The notes under the pieces are model-generated. The model saw nothing but the letters and a program-made list of their open reading frames with translations. It had not been told where the DNA came from and ran no database searches. This document shows, one piece after another, positions 1 through 7,235 of a stretch of 12,380 bases of DNA. This stretch comes from Flavobacterium sp. UBA807 (GTDB lineage: Bacteria; Bacteroidota; Bacteroidia; Flavobacteriales; Flavobacteriaceae). The DNA is taken from NCBI GenBank assembly GCA_002296885.1, contig DBIH01000051.1:1-12380 (forward strand), in the 5' to 3' direction. Positions within the stretch are counted from its first letter, which is position 1. Every line of letters starts with the position of its first letter. The position numbers and the translations under genes were made by a program.

Positions 1-1466
1 GAACCATCAAAAATCGGGTTGCTGATTAAAGTATAAAAGAATGATTGGTTAACCGTTACATCCAAACCATTGGTGAAATGCTTTTTGTAATTGACATCAG
101 CATTGAAACCTCTTGATAATTCTGCTTTTAGCGATGCATTGGCGTTCAACTTATTTAAGTCAGTTTCTAAATCAATATAATTTAAAACTACTGGCGATTT
201 ATATCCTAAACCTCCATTCAAACGCGCTGAAATTTCGTGATTGATTTTATATAAAACCGATAATCTTGGCAAAGCAAAGTTTCCACACTTCGAATTAAAA
301 TCATATCGAAAACCGCTCTCAAAAATCCATTTCTCTGTTGGTTTAAAAGTGTTTTGCACAAAGGCTCCAAAAGTAGTATTGTGATAATCATTCACCATTG
401 ATAACGATTGTGGTGAATCGTTAGCAAAAACATCTCCATTAAAATTCATTCCACCAACCCAATTCATTTTTTCCGATTTATGAAAATAAGAAGCCTCAGA
501 ATAAAAAATCGTCTGCTTTCCGCTGAAAATATAATCCTTGGTATTTAAGTTCTGATTCAAAAAACTACTGCTTGCCTTTAAGACAAAGTTGCTGTTGTTT
601 GATATTGTATATTGCCATTTGGTGTCAATACTGTGCCGCTGCATAATGGTTGCAATGTGATACAGCGACGCATCATAATCATTAAAATAATTATTGTCTC
701 CTCCTTTTCTGGTATCAAATGTTCCTGCATAATTGAACGTTATTGTCGATTTCGGCGAAGCATAAAAAATAAACTTTGGATGAATAAGTGTGCTGCTCAC
801 TTTCGCTACATCGGTCAAACCATCATTATCGATATCCAAATGATTTTGAAATGTCTGTCCGGCAAAAAAAGTAAAGCCAAATCTCTTATTTCGTTTCGAA
901 AAATAACCATTGAAATTCGTTTCTGAAAGCGTGGTTTGATTTGCTGTAAAACTTAGCTCTTTTTTAAAATCGGGGTTTTTACTAATCAAATTTATAATGC
1001 CACCAATCGCATCGCCCCCATATAATGTTGAAGCCGAACCCTTGATGATTTCGATTTGCTTCAAATCCATTGGCGGAATCTGCATGATTCCGAAGTTGCC
1101 CGAAAGCCCACCATATAAAGGCATTCCGTCTTTTAGCAATTGTGTATATCGTCCATTAAGCCCTTGAATTCTTGCCAAAGTATTTCCCGAACTTGCGGAA
1201 ACCTGCTGCATCTGTATTCCGGCAATATCACCCAGTAAACTCATAATGTTGCCCGGTTTGATGTTGTTTTCCTCATTCATTTCTTCCAGTCCTAACACTT
1301 CAACTCTTGTTGGTGTGTTTTCCATCCTCGAATTGGTTCTGGATGTAGTGACGATGACTTCATAGAGTTCATTGGTTTTAGTAGAATCCTGCTCGGTCTT
1401 TTTTTCATCCTGTGCTAAAGCAAAACAACTCCAGAAAAGAATAATTAAAAATATTGGAGATTTCAT
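1..1466 (-). CDS. TonB-dependent outer-membrane receptor, N-terminal 488 residues (C-terminus off the left edge)
   Basis: Energised uptake of an unidentified ligand (siderophore, cofactor or similar) across the outer membrane. Reading leftwards from ATG at 1466 gives one uninterrupted frame to the window edge. It opens with a signal peptide (hydrophobic residues 4-18, likely cleavage after Ala-Leu-Ala before Gln19). Next comes a TonB-box-like EVIVTTSR near residue 37, then a plug domain to about residue 165 with the family patterns IQGLNGRYTQLLKDGMPLYG, IEIIKGSASTLYGGDAIGG and INLISKNP. Beta-barrel strands follow, including a GLGYKSP segment. The N-terminal carboxypeptidase-like domain of SusC-type receptors is absent, so this resembles the FecA/BtuB/colicin-receptor class. 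A DIDNDGLTD stretch at residues 211-219 looks like a calcium-binding loop. It follows rho on the same strand but is separated from it by a terminator, so it is probably its own transcription unit. The family call is firm; the substrate cannot be read from the sequence. Confidence 0.93.
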   Translation of the reverse strand, partial: MKSPIFLIILFWSCFALAQDEKKTEQDSTKTNELYEVIVTTSRTNSRMENTPTRVEVLGLEEMNEENNIKPGNIMSLLGDIAGIQMQQVSASSGNTLARIQGLNGRYTQLLKDGMPLYGGLSGNFGIMQIPPMDLKQIEIIKGSASTLYGGDAIGGIINLISKNPDFKKELSFTANQTTLSETNFNGYFSKRNKRFGFTFFAGQTFQNHLDIDNDGLTDVAKVSSTLIHPKFIFYASPKSTITFNYAGTFDTRKGGDNNYFNDYDASLYHIATIMQRHSIDTKWQYTISNNSNFVLKASSSFLNQNLNTKDYIFSGKQTIFYSEASYFHKSEKMNWVGGMNFNGDVFANDSPQSLSMVNDYHNTTFGAFVQNTFKPTEKWIFESGFRYDFNSKCGNFALPRLSVLYKINHEISARLNGGLGYKSPVVLNYIDLETDLNKLNANASLKAELSRGFNADVNYKKHFTNGLDVTVNQSFFYTLISNPIFDG

Positions 1467-1483
1467 TGCTGTTATTTTTATTA

Positions 1484-1513
1484 CAAAAGAAATTAAAATT
1501 AATGAAGAGCAAA
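1484..1513 (-). promoter_or_regulatory. Candidate Bacteroidota-type promoter of the TonB receptor gene
   Basis: On the minus strand TTTG (1513-1510) is followed after 18 bases by TTCTTTTG (1491-1484). The Bacteroidota consensus is TTTG, about 19 bases, then TAnnTTTG; the second element differs only by T for A at its second position. The ATG lies 17 bases further on, giving a short leader. The site lies just past the rho terminator, where the receptor needs a promoter of its own. AT-rich sequence makes chance matches easy, so this is moderate evidence only. Confidence 0.42.
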
Positions 1514-1523
1514 TTAAAATCTA

Positions 1524-1553
1524 AATAAAAATCCCAACTTCTCAGTTGGGATT
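1524..1553 (-). terminator. Rho-independent terminator of the rho gene
   Basis: A perfect 10-bp inverted repeat (AATCCCAACT at 1530-1539 and AGTTGGGATT at 1544-1553) with a 4-base loop. Read on the minus strand, the second arm runs into TTTTTATTTA. It starts about 10 bases after the rho stop codon at 1564 and separates rho from the receptor gene downstream. It is notable that the gene for the termination factor itself ends in a factor-independent terminator. Confidence 0.85.
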
Positions 1554-1563
1554 ATATACTTAA

Positions 1564-3213
1564 TTAATCATTCATTGAAATAAGGAATTCTTCATTATTT
1601 CGGGTTTTCTTGAAACGGTCGTTTATGAAATCCATGGCTTCCACCGGATTCATATCTGCTAGGTATTTACGCATAATCCACATACGCTGAATGGTTTTTT
1701 CATCCAATAATAAATCATCACGACGCGTACTTGAAGATGTGAGGTCGATGGCAGGGAAAATACGTTTGTTGGCAATTTTTCTGTCCAATTGCAACTCCAT
1801 GTTTCCTGTTCCTTTGAATTCCTCAAAGATAACTTCGTCCATTTTAGAACCTGTTTCTGTTAAAGCTGTAGCGATGATGCTCAATGAACCGCCGTTTTCT
1901 ATATTACGTGCCGCTCCAAAGAAACGCTTTGGTTTTTGCAATGCATTGGCATCAACACCACCCGAAAGTACTTTTCCTGATGCAGGCTGAACCGTATTAT
2001 AAGCTCTTGCCAAACGTGTAATCGAGTCCAAAAGAATCACAACATCGTGACCGCATTCCACCAAACGTTTTGCTTTTTCAAGAACAATGTTAGCCACTTT
2101 TACGTGACGGTCTGCAGGCTCATCAAAAGTAGAAGCAATAACTTCACCACGAACACTTCGCTGCATATCGGTAACCTCTTCCGGACGTTCGTCAATTAGT
2201 AAAACTAAAAGATAAACTTCAGGATGATTGGCAGCAATACTGTTAGCAATATCTTTCAGCAACATGGTTTTACCCGTTTTTGGCTGGGCTACAATCATAC
2301 CACGCTGACCTTTTCCTATTGGTGAAAACAAATCGATGATTCTTGTAGATATTGTAGATTGTTTATCTGCCAGATTGAACTTTTCCTGAGGAAAAATTGG
2401 TGTCAAATGCTCAAAAGAAACTCTGTCACGCACTACTTGCGGATCATGTCCGTTGATTTTCAAAACCTTTACTAATGGAAAAAACTTCTCGCCTTCTTTT
2501 GGCGGACGAACCACACCTTTTACAGTATCTCCGGTTTTTAAACCAAATAATCTGATTTGTGAAGTCGATAAATAAATATCATCCGGCGATGCCAGATAAT
2601 TATAATCCGAAGAACGCAGGAAACCATAACCGTCAGGCATCATTTCGAGCACGCCTTCACTTTCTATGATTCCATCGAATTCATAATCAGAATCGCGGAA
2701 ATTATTTTGCTTTTTGCCTTTAAAGTTTGGATTGTTGTTATTGGCTTTATCATTGTTTCCGTTTTGATGCTTATGCTTTGACTCACGGTTTTCTTCGCTA
2801 TTCTGATTTGGAATTACCTGTGGTTCTTCAACAGCCGGAGTATCAATTGTTTCAAAATCACTTTCAGTTGGCTGCTCCTGAGGAGTTATTTCCTGGGCAT
2901 TTTTATTTTTCTTTTCAAAAATTGGTTTTTTGAACTTTGGATTTTTATTTGGAGCTGCAGTTAATTCTTCTGTAAATAAATCACTTTGATTAGTATCAGC
3001 GGTTTTTTTAGCATCAGGTGTTATTCGGGCACGCTTAACTTTGTTATCAGCAGGTTTAGGTTTTTCTGCTTCCATCGTCTTGTTCTGATGTTCCAAAATT
3101 TGCGCAATAAGCGTATCTTTTTTGGCACCGGCTACTTTTATGGTTTGGGCTAATTTGGCAATTTCTTGAAGCTCAGAAAGCTTCATTTCTTTTAGGGCGG
3201 AAATATCAAACAT
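1564..3213 (-). CDS. rho: Transcription termination factor Rho, with long disordered N-terminal insert
   Basis: Hexameric RNA-dependent ATPase/helicase that ends transcription of untranslated RNA. Domains in order over 549 residues: SAP-like Rho_N (about 5-43), a polar Lys/Asn/Glu/Gln-rich low-complexity stretch (about 44-183), a cold-shock-like RNA-binding domain (184-255, with [16 protein letters not shown]), then the RecA-like motor. The motor holds Walker A AQPKTGKT (309-316), the catalytic-Glu region [10 protein letters not shown] (341-350), Walker B VVILLDS (391-397), the Q-loop region SGGVDANAL (417-425), [10 protein letters not shown] (428-437), and the R-loop region ETGSKMDE (453-460). 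All key residues look intact. Escherichia coli Rho has 419 residues, so the extra length lies mostly in the N-terminal insert, as is usual in Bacteroidota. No clear promoter element was found in the 184-bp gap shared with the divergent DUF4293 gene. Identification is certain. Confidence 0.99.
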   Translation of the reverse strand: MFDISALKEMKLSELQEIAKLAQTIKVAGAKKDTLIAQILEHQNKTMEAEKPKPADNKVKRARITPDAKKTADTNQSDLFTEELTAAPNKNPKFKKPIFEKKNKNAQEITPQEQPTESDFETIDTPAVEEPQVIPNQNSEENRESKHKHQNGNNDKANNNNPNFKGKKQNNFRDSDYEFDGIIESEGVLEMMPDGYGFLRSSDYNYLASPDDIYLSTSQIRLFGLKTGDTVKGVVRPPKEGEKFFPLVKVLKINGHDPQVVRDRVSFEHLTPIFPQEKFNLADKQSTISTRIIDLFSPIGKGQRGMIVAQPKTGKTMLLKDIANSIAANHPEVYLLVLLIDERPEEVTDMQRSVRGEVIASTFDEPADRHVKVANIVLEKAKRLVECGHDVVILLDSITRLARAYNTVQPASGKVLSGGVDANALQKPKRFFGAARNIENGGSLSIIATALTETGSKMDEVIFEEFKGTGNMELQLDRKIANKRIFPAIDLTSSSTRRDDLLLDEKTIQRMWIMRKYLADMNPVEAMDFINDRFKKTRNNEEFLISMND

Positions 3214-3370
3214 GGATATTGTATAAATTAAATTTTAATTTTGGAAATACTACAAATGGGAGTAGAAATTATTGTAAAGAATTGTCCGAAGAATGAAGTA
3301 CTTACGGATTTGTTATGCAATAATACAAATAATATTTTATCATGCAATAGTATTTTTTAAAAAGAAACTA

Positions 3371-3378
3371 TATTTTTG
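3371..3378 (+). promoter_or_regulatory. Candidate -7 element of the DUF4293 gene
   Basis: TATTTTTG matches the Bacteroidota TAnnTTTG element exactly and lies 19 bases before the ATG at 3398. I see no good TTTG box at the expected spacing upstream. Its position argues against an upstream ATG at 3293 in the same frame, since a transcript starting here would not contain it. Confidence 0.38.
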
Positions 3379-3397
3379 CGACAGATTATTCGAAAAG

Positions 3398-3805
3398 ATG
3401 TTTAGACCTCAAACGTATTATTTGATTCTTTGCCTGATTGTAACTCTGGTGCTCCCGTTTGTATTTCCTTTATGGAAAGATGCCGCAGGAAAACCATTTT
3501 ATTTTATGATGGACATGAAATATGTTGTCCTGTTCGGGCTGAGCAACACATTGACTTTTCTAAGTATTTTATCTCACAAAAAAAGACAACAACAATTTGT
3601 CATGGGCAGATTGAATATGATATTGAATTTAATTTTATTAGGATTATTTGTGTATCGAATACTAACTGCATCTGGAGAAACAGCTATTTCTGAGAAAGGT
3701 GTTGGGATGTTCTTACCTATTTTTTCTATCGTATTTTTGGTTTTGGCCAACAAAGCCATCAAAAAGGACGAAGATCTCGTAAAATCTGTGGATCGATTGC
3801 GATAA
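3398..3805 (+). CDS. DUF4293 family integral membrane protein
   Basis: Small membrane protein of unknown function from a family found in Bacteroidota. The 135 residues show four hydrophobic segments (about 7-25, 41-58, 70-89 and 102-120). The C-terminus LVLANKAIKKDEDLVKSVDR is what I recall of the family, as are QFVMGRLNMILNLILLGLF and the F-Y-F motif after the first segment. I chose ATG 3398 (MFRPQTYYL) over the in-frame ATG 3293: family members start directly before the first membrane segment, the extra 35 residues look like translated intergenic DNA, and a -7 promoter element sits between the two. It is transcribed away from rho and ends about 28 bases before a strong terminator, so it appears monocistronic. 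The function is not known and the neighbours do not reveal it. Confidence 0.85.
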   Translation: MFRPQTYYLILCLIVTLVLPFVFPLWKDAAGKPFYFMMDMKYVVLFGLSNTLTFLSILSHKKRQQQFVMGRLNMILNLILLGLFVYRILTASGETAISEKGVGMFLPIFSIVFLVLANKAIKKDEDLVKSVDRLR

Positions 3806-3833
3806 ACCTATAAACTTAGTTTTTTAGTGCTGC

Positions 3834-3870
3834 AAAAAACCCGTCTTCACGACGGGTTTTTTATTTTTTA
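3834..3870. terminator. Bidirectional intrinsic terminator
   Basis: A stem of AAAAAACCCGTC (3834-3845) with GACGGGTTTTTT (3851-3862), loop TTCAC, then A and six more T on the plus strand. The A-run on the left arm reads as a T-run on the minus strand. It ends the DUF4293 transcript, and it can also stop acs transcripts coming from the right. I see no other convincing terminator between the acs stop and this hairpin, so the acs 3' UTR may cover the tandem repeat array. Confidence 0.88.
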
Positions 3871-3899
3871 AAAAGTTATTAAAAGCCTGAAAATAATAT

Positions 3900-4088
3900 T
3901 CCGAAGGTTATCAGAAAGAATCAGAAACCTAATTCTATGTGTCAGAAGCTCCTTTGGATAAGTTAGAAGAAGATTTCTATAAATCCGAAGCTCGTTCCGA
4001 AGAGTCCGAAACCCGTTCTAATGGTTCCGAAGCTCATTCCGAAGAGTCCGAAGCTCGTTCCGAGGCTGGGAAGGCTTGAAAATGCTCA
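3900..4088. repeat. 21-bp tandem repeat array (about 8 units plus a decayed ninth)
   Basis: Fills most of the 313-bp gap between the DUF4293 gene and acs. Units begin every 21 bases at 3900, 3921, 3942, 3963, 3984, 4005, 4026 and 4047; a ninth at 4068 is hardly recognisable. The best units (3984, 4026, 4047) open with TCCGAAGCTC and carry TTCCGA in the second half. Units 3984 and 4026 differ at one base, while the one between them differs at about seven, which hints at a 42-bp higher-order period. Left-hand units have drifted to TCAGAA or TTAGAA openings. On the plus strand the period is seven codons, reading SEARSEE-like units from about 3933 to a TGA at 4077. There are no unique spacers, so this is not CRISPR. 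The rest of the gap (3871-3899 and 4089-4118) shows nothing I can identify. Confidence 0.85.
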
Positions 4089-4118
4089 GGATTTGGTTTT
4101 TATTAACTAAAGCCGCAG

Positions 4119-6026
4119 TTATACTTTTCCATTCTTGATTTCATCCACAATTTCGGGGTTCAATAAAGTTGATGTATCACCAAAATTACTAAAATCTCCT
4201 TCTGCAATCTTTCTCAAAATCCTACGCATGATTTTTCCGGAACGGGTTTTCGGCAGATTGGATACAAACTGAATTTTATCCAGTTTTGCAATTGGTCCAA
4301 TCTGGTCAGATATTAATTGGTTGATTTCTTTTGCCAGATTATCTTTATCCCTGCTCTCACCTATTTCCTTAAGGATAATAAAACCATATAAGGCATTTCC
4401 TTTTATATCATGTGGAAAACCAACAATCGCACTTTCGGCAATGGCGGGATGCTCATTGATAGAATCCTCAATTGGTGCCGTTCCAAGATTATGCCCTGAA
4501 ACAATAATTACATCATCAACACGGCCTGTAATTCGGTAATAACCAACTTCATCGCGCAAAGCACCATCTCCGGTAAAATATTTTCCCGGGAAAGCGGTGA
4601 AATAGGTTTCTTTATAACGTTGATGATCGCCCCAGATTGTTCTGGCAATTGCCGGCCATGGAAACTTAATGCACAGGCTGCCTGTAACCTGATTCCCTTC
4701 TATTTCATTTCGTAACTCGTCCATCAATACCGGTTGAATTCCCGGTAACGGTAAGGATGCATAGGTTGGCTTTGTGGGAGTCACAAACGGTATTGGTGAA
4801 ATCATGATTCCACCTGTTTCAGTCTGCCACCAGGTGTCTACTAGCGGGCAGCGCTTTCCGCCAACATGGTCGTTATACCAATGCCAAGCCTCTTCATTTA
4901 TAGGCTCGCCAACTGAACCAATTACCTTTAGTGAACTCAAAGGAAAACGCTGAACATAATCAAGGCTTTCTTTGGCCAAAGCTCTGATTGCTGTTGGTGC
5001 CGTATAGAATTGTGTGATTTTATGTTTTTCGATTACTTCCCAAAAACGGCTAAAATCAGGATACGAAGGAACTCCTTCAAAAATAACGGTTGTCGCTCCA
5101 TTCAATAATGGTCCGTAAAGAATATACGAATGCCCGGTAATCCAGCCAATATCAGCGGTACACCAAAAAATATCATTCTCTTCATAGGCAAAAACATTCT
5201 TGAACGTATACGCCGTATACACCATATAACCTGCTGTAGAATGCACCATTCCCTTTGGTTTTCCTGTTGAGCCTGAAGTATACAGTATGAATAAAGGATC
5301 TTCAGCATCCATAATTTCGGCAACATTATTCGGAATCGCGGCATCAAGCAAAGGCTGTAACCAAAGGTCACGACCTTCTTTCATAGTAACATTGGTATTG
5401 GTTCTTTTGGCAACCAAAACTTTTTCTACTGATGGTGATTTTTCCAAAGCTTCATCAACAATTCCTTTTAAGTCGATGGTCTTGTCTCCTCGATAACTTC
5501 CGTCAGAAGTAATCACCATTTTACACTCGCAATCATTAATACGCGCAGCAACTGCCGAAGCAGAAAATCCGGCAAACACTACCGAATGCACAGCTCCTAT
5601 TCGGGCGCAAGCCAAAACAGCTATTGCCAATTCGGGAATCATCGGCAAATAAATGCAAACCCTGTCGCCTTTTTCCACGCCTTGTTCACGAAGCACATTG
5701 GCCATACGCGCCACGCGCTCATAAAGTTCGTTATAAGTTATATGCAGCGCTTTTTCATTCGGATTATTGGGTTCAAATATGATTGCGGTTTTGTCTCCTC
5801 TACGGGCCAAATGCCTATCAATACAGTTTTTGGTAATATTAACTTTGGCATCCACAAACCATTTGAAACTGGCTTCCTGAAAGTTAACATCAAAAACTTT
5901 TTCCCATTTTTGATACCATGTGAAATTTTCATCAGCAATCTTGTCCCAAAACTTTCTTGGTTCGCGGATAGATTTTTTATACATTTTGAAATAATGCTCA
6001 AGATTGAGTATTTTGTAGTAGCTCAT
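4119..6026 (-). CDS. acs: Acetyl-CoA synthetase (acetate-CoA ligase, AMP-forming)
   Basis: Cytosolic enzyme that makes acetyl-CoA from acetate, ATP and CoA through acetyl-AMP. The 635 residues are close to the roughly 650 usual for Acs. Visible motifs: the N-terminal ACS region (FWDKIADENFTWYQKWEKVF), P-loop YTSGSTGKPKGM (249-260), DTWWQTETGG (397-406) whose second Trp (400) corresponds to the residue that limits the acyl pocket to acetate, YFTGDGA (483-489), the hinge and C-terminal domain around RVDDVIIVSG (502-511), and PKTRSGKIMRR (592-602). Lys598 there is the adenylation lysine that protein acetyltransferases silence in other bacteria. Within GHxxGTA the usual Arg is Asn513. The pocket Trp favours acetate over longer acids, although propionate use cannot be excluded. 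It is transcribed divergently from the aromatic-acid operon with 143 bp between the start codons. Confidence 0.97.
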   Translation of the reverse strand: MSYYKILNLEHYFKMYKKSIREPRKFWDKIADENFTWYQKWEKVFDVNFQEASFKWFVDAKVNITKNCIDRHLARRGDKTAIIFEPNNPNEKALHITYNELYERVARMANVLREQGVEKGDRVCIYLPMIPELAIAVLACARIGAVHSVVFAGFSASAVAARINDCECKMVITSDGSYRGDKTIDLKGIVDEALEKSPSVEKVLVAKRTNTNVTMKEGRDLWLQPLLDAAIPNNVAEIMDAEDPLFILYTSGSTGKPKGMVHSTAGYMVYTAYTFKNVFAYEENDIFWCTADIGWITGHSYILYGPLLNGATTVIFEGVPSYPDFSRFWEVIEKHKITQFYTAPTAIRALAKESLDYVQRFPLSSLKVIGSVGEPINEEAWHWYNDHVGGKRCPLVDTWWQTETGGIMISPIPFVTPTKPTYASLPLPGIQPVLMDELRNEIEGNQVTGSLCIKFPWPAIARTIWGDHQRYKETYFTAFPGKYFTGDGALRDEVGYYRITGRVDDVIIVSGHNLGTAPIEDSINEHPAIAESAIVGFPHDIKGNALYGFIILKEIGESRDKDNLAKEINQLISDQIGPIAKLDKIQFVSNLPKTRSGKIMRRILRKIAEGDFSNFGDTSTLLNPEIVDEIKNGKV

Positions 6027-6095
6027 AGTTTAATCTAATATTTTTATAAAAATAGTACTTTATTACAATTTAAAAAGAAATTGAACCTCAAAATA

Positions 6096-6113
6096 AGCAA
6101 ACTTTTATTTGCT
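6096..6113. promoter_or_regulatory. Palindrome in the divergent acs / flavin reductase control region
   Basis: AGCAAA (6096-6101) and TTTGCT (6108-6113) form a perfect 6-bp inverted repeat around a 6-base centre, roughly midway between the two divergent starts. The octamer TAGTACTT occurs twice in direct orientation nearby (6053-6060 and 6123-6130). An operator or activator site is possible, but no regulator gene is visible in the window and the DNA is very AT-rich. Confidence 0.3.
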
Positions 6114-6143
6114 AAAACGATGTAGTACTTGCCTATTTTTTAT

Positions 6144-6151
6144 TTAATTTG
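6144..6151 (+). promoter_or_regulatory. Weak candidate -7 element of the aromatic-acid operon
   Basis: TTAATTTG differs from TAnnTTTG at one base and lies 18 bases before the ATG at 6170, a spacing similar to the other candidate promoters here. No TTTG box is seen at the expected distance upstream. Confidence 0.25.
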
Positions 6152-6169
6152 TAGTAAACAAACACAAAC

Positions 6170-6775
6170 ATGCAATTTGATCCCAACGAATTAGAACACA
6201 CTGCCGTTTACAAACTCTTAACCGGCGCGATCATACCAAGACCGATAGGATGGATTTCGAGCGTTAGCGAAAACGGAATCAACAATCTTGCTCCTTTTTC
6301 TTATTTTAATGCGGTTGGCGATGATCCGCCACATGTAATGTTTTCTACCGGAAGAGGGAACGACACCAACAAAGACACTCTTAATAATGTTTTGGCTACC
6401 AAACAATTTGTCGTAAACATGGTTACTGAAGAATTGACCGAACAAATGAATGCTACCGCACAGGCTGTTCATTCTGATATTGATGAATTTGAACTGGCCG
6501 GAGTAACTGCAATAAAGTCTGATAAAGTAAAGCCTATGCGTGTCAAGGAAAGTCCAATTTCTTTTGAATGCGAACTGGTTCATCATTACTTCCTCGAAGA
6601 TCATAAACATGGCGGAGCCTGTGTGATCATTGGCCGAATTGTGATGATGCATTTTGATGATGCTGTCTTATTGGACAATCACAAAATCAATCTTCAGAAT
6701 TACAAACCTGTTTCGAGATTGGCAGGTTCAGGTTATGCAAAAATGGGAGAAATTTTCTCTGTCAAAAGAAATTAA
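6170..6775 (+). CDS. Flavin reductase-like (FMN-binding split-barrel) protein
   Basis: Member of the flavin reductase-like family, whose proteins bind FMN in a split beta-barrel; many supply reduced flavin to oxygenases, others have unknown substrates. In its 201 residues the family patterns are clear: PRPIGWISSV (23-32), NLAPFSYFNAV (39-49), KDTLNN (68-73), QFVVNMV (79-85) and a C-terminal YKPVSRLAGSGYA (178-190). It is first in a tight operon, with two bases between its stop and the next ATG and no Shine-Dalgarno sequence, as usual for this phylum. The downstream monooxygenase fusion should take hydride directly from NAD(P)H in its FAD half. A dedicated flavin donor is therefore not obviously needed, and the true role here is open. 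It could keep flavins reduced or act on a pathway intermediate. The family call is firm; the role is inference. Confidence 0.88.
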   Translation: MQFDPNELEHTAVYKLLTGAIIPRPIGWISSVSENGINNLAPFSYFNAVGDDPPHVMFSTGRGNDTNKDTLNNVLATKQFVVNMVTEELTEQMNATAQAVHSDIDEFELAGVTAIKSDKVKPMRVKESPISFECELVHHYFLEDHKHGGACVIIGRIVMMHFDDAVLLDNHKINLQNYKPVSRLAGSGYAKMGEIFSVKRN

Positions 6776-6777
6776 TT

Positions 6778-7233
6778 ATGAAAACTGATGTATTAGAAAT
6801 AAATGTTGCAATGCAGATTTCAAAACCCGTTAACGAGGTTTTTGAAGCGATTGTAAATCCTGAAAAGATGTGCAATTATTTTATTTCAGAAAGCAGCGGT
6901 CGAATGGAAGAAGGCAAAGACCTGATCTGGAAATTTCCTGAATTTGATATAGAAGTTCCTGTTCAGGTTATCAAAGTTGAATCAAACAGCCTGATTTCCT
7001 ACTACTGGGAAAACAGCGGTAAAAACCTTTTGGTTGAAATGAATCTTTCCAGTGTTGGCGATAATTTTACTCTGATAAAAATTTCCGAGAAAAGCATGAA
7101 TAATGACGAAGCCGGATTAAAATGGCTTTCGGGAAATTCCTTTGGCTGGTCCAACTTTTTAGCTTGCCTTAAAGCGTATCTCGAATTCGGAATCAACCTT
7201 CGAAAAGGTTCCTTTGATTTTATGAAAAAATAA
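6778..7233 (+). CDS. SRPBCC / AHSA1-like (START-type) domain protein
   Basis: Small single-domain protein of 151 residues with a helix-grip fold that encloses a hydrophobic ligand cavity. The pattern fits AHSA1-type SRPBCC proteins: a first strand then SKPVNEVFEAIVNPEKMCNYF (starting at residue 15), a series of beta strands, and a long C-terminal helix with the typical GWSNFLACLKAYLEFGINLR (123-142). There is no signal peptide, so it is cytosolic. Its stop is two bases before the next ATG, and it is sandwiched between the flavin reductase-like gene and the monooxygenase fusion. It might bind an aromatic or non-aromatised CoA-linked intermediate, or act as a cyclase- or hydrolase-like helper. 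That is inference from position only; the sequence shows no catalytic motif I can name. Confidence 0.82.
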   Translation: MKTDVLEINVAMQISKPVNEVFEAIVNPEKMCNYFISESSGRMEEGKDLIWKFPEFDIEVPVQVIKVESNSLISYYWENSGKNLLVEMNLSSVGDNFTLIKISEKSMNNDEAGLKWLSGNSFGWSNFLACLKAYLEFGINLRKGSFDFMKK

Positions 7234-7235
7234 TA

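Noticed and set aside
2640..2652. 13-base match (TCATTTCGAGCAC) in rho to the palindromic repeat at 11148-11168
   Set aside because: It encodes the conserved VLEMM stretch of the Rho RNA-binding domain, has no matching second arm and does not form the hairpin; most likely chance.
3293..3397. Upstream extension of the DUF4293 frame starting at ATG 3293 (35 extra residues)
   Set aside because: The extension does not resemble the family N-terminus, and a -7 element (TATTTTTG, 3371-3378) lies inside it; ATG 3398 starts directly before the first membrane segment.
3900..4088. CRISPR array
   Set aside because: Units are 21 bp head to tail with no unique spacers between them, and no cas genes are in the window.
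4080..4118. Dedicated acs terminator next to its stop codon
   Set aside because: Only a weak imperfect pairing (GGTTTT with AAAGCC, one mismatch) is visible and no T-run follows on the minus strand.
5586..6038. 150-residue open frame on the plus strand inside acs, and a 144-residue one on the minus strand at 6218-6652 inside the flavin reductase-like gene
   Set aside because: Both lie antisense to genes with clear family motifs, and their translations show no recognisable domain.
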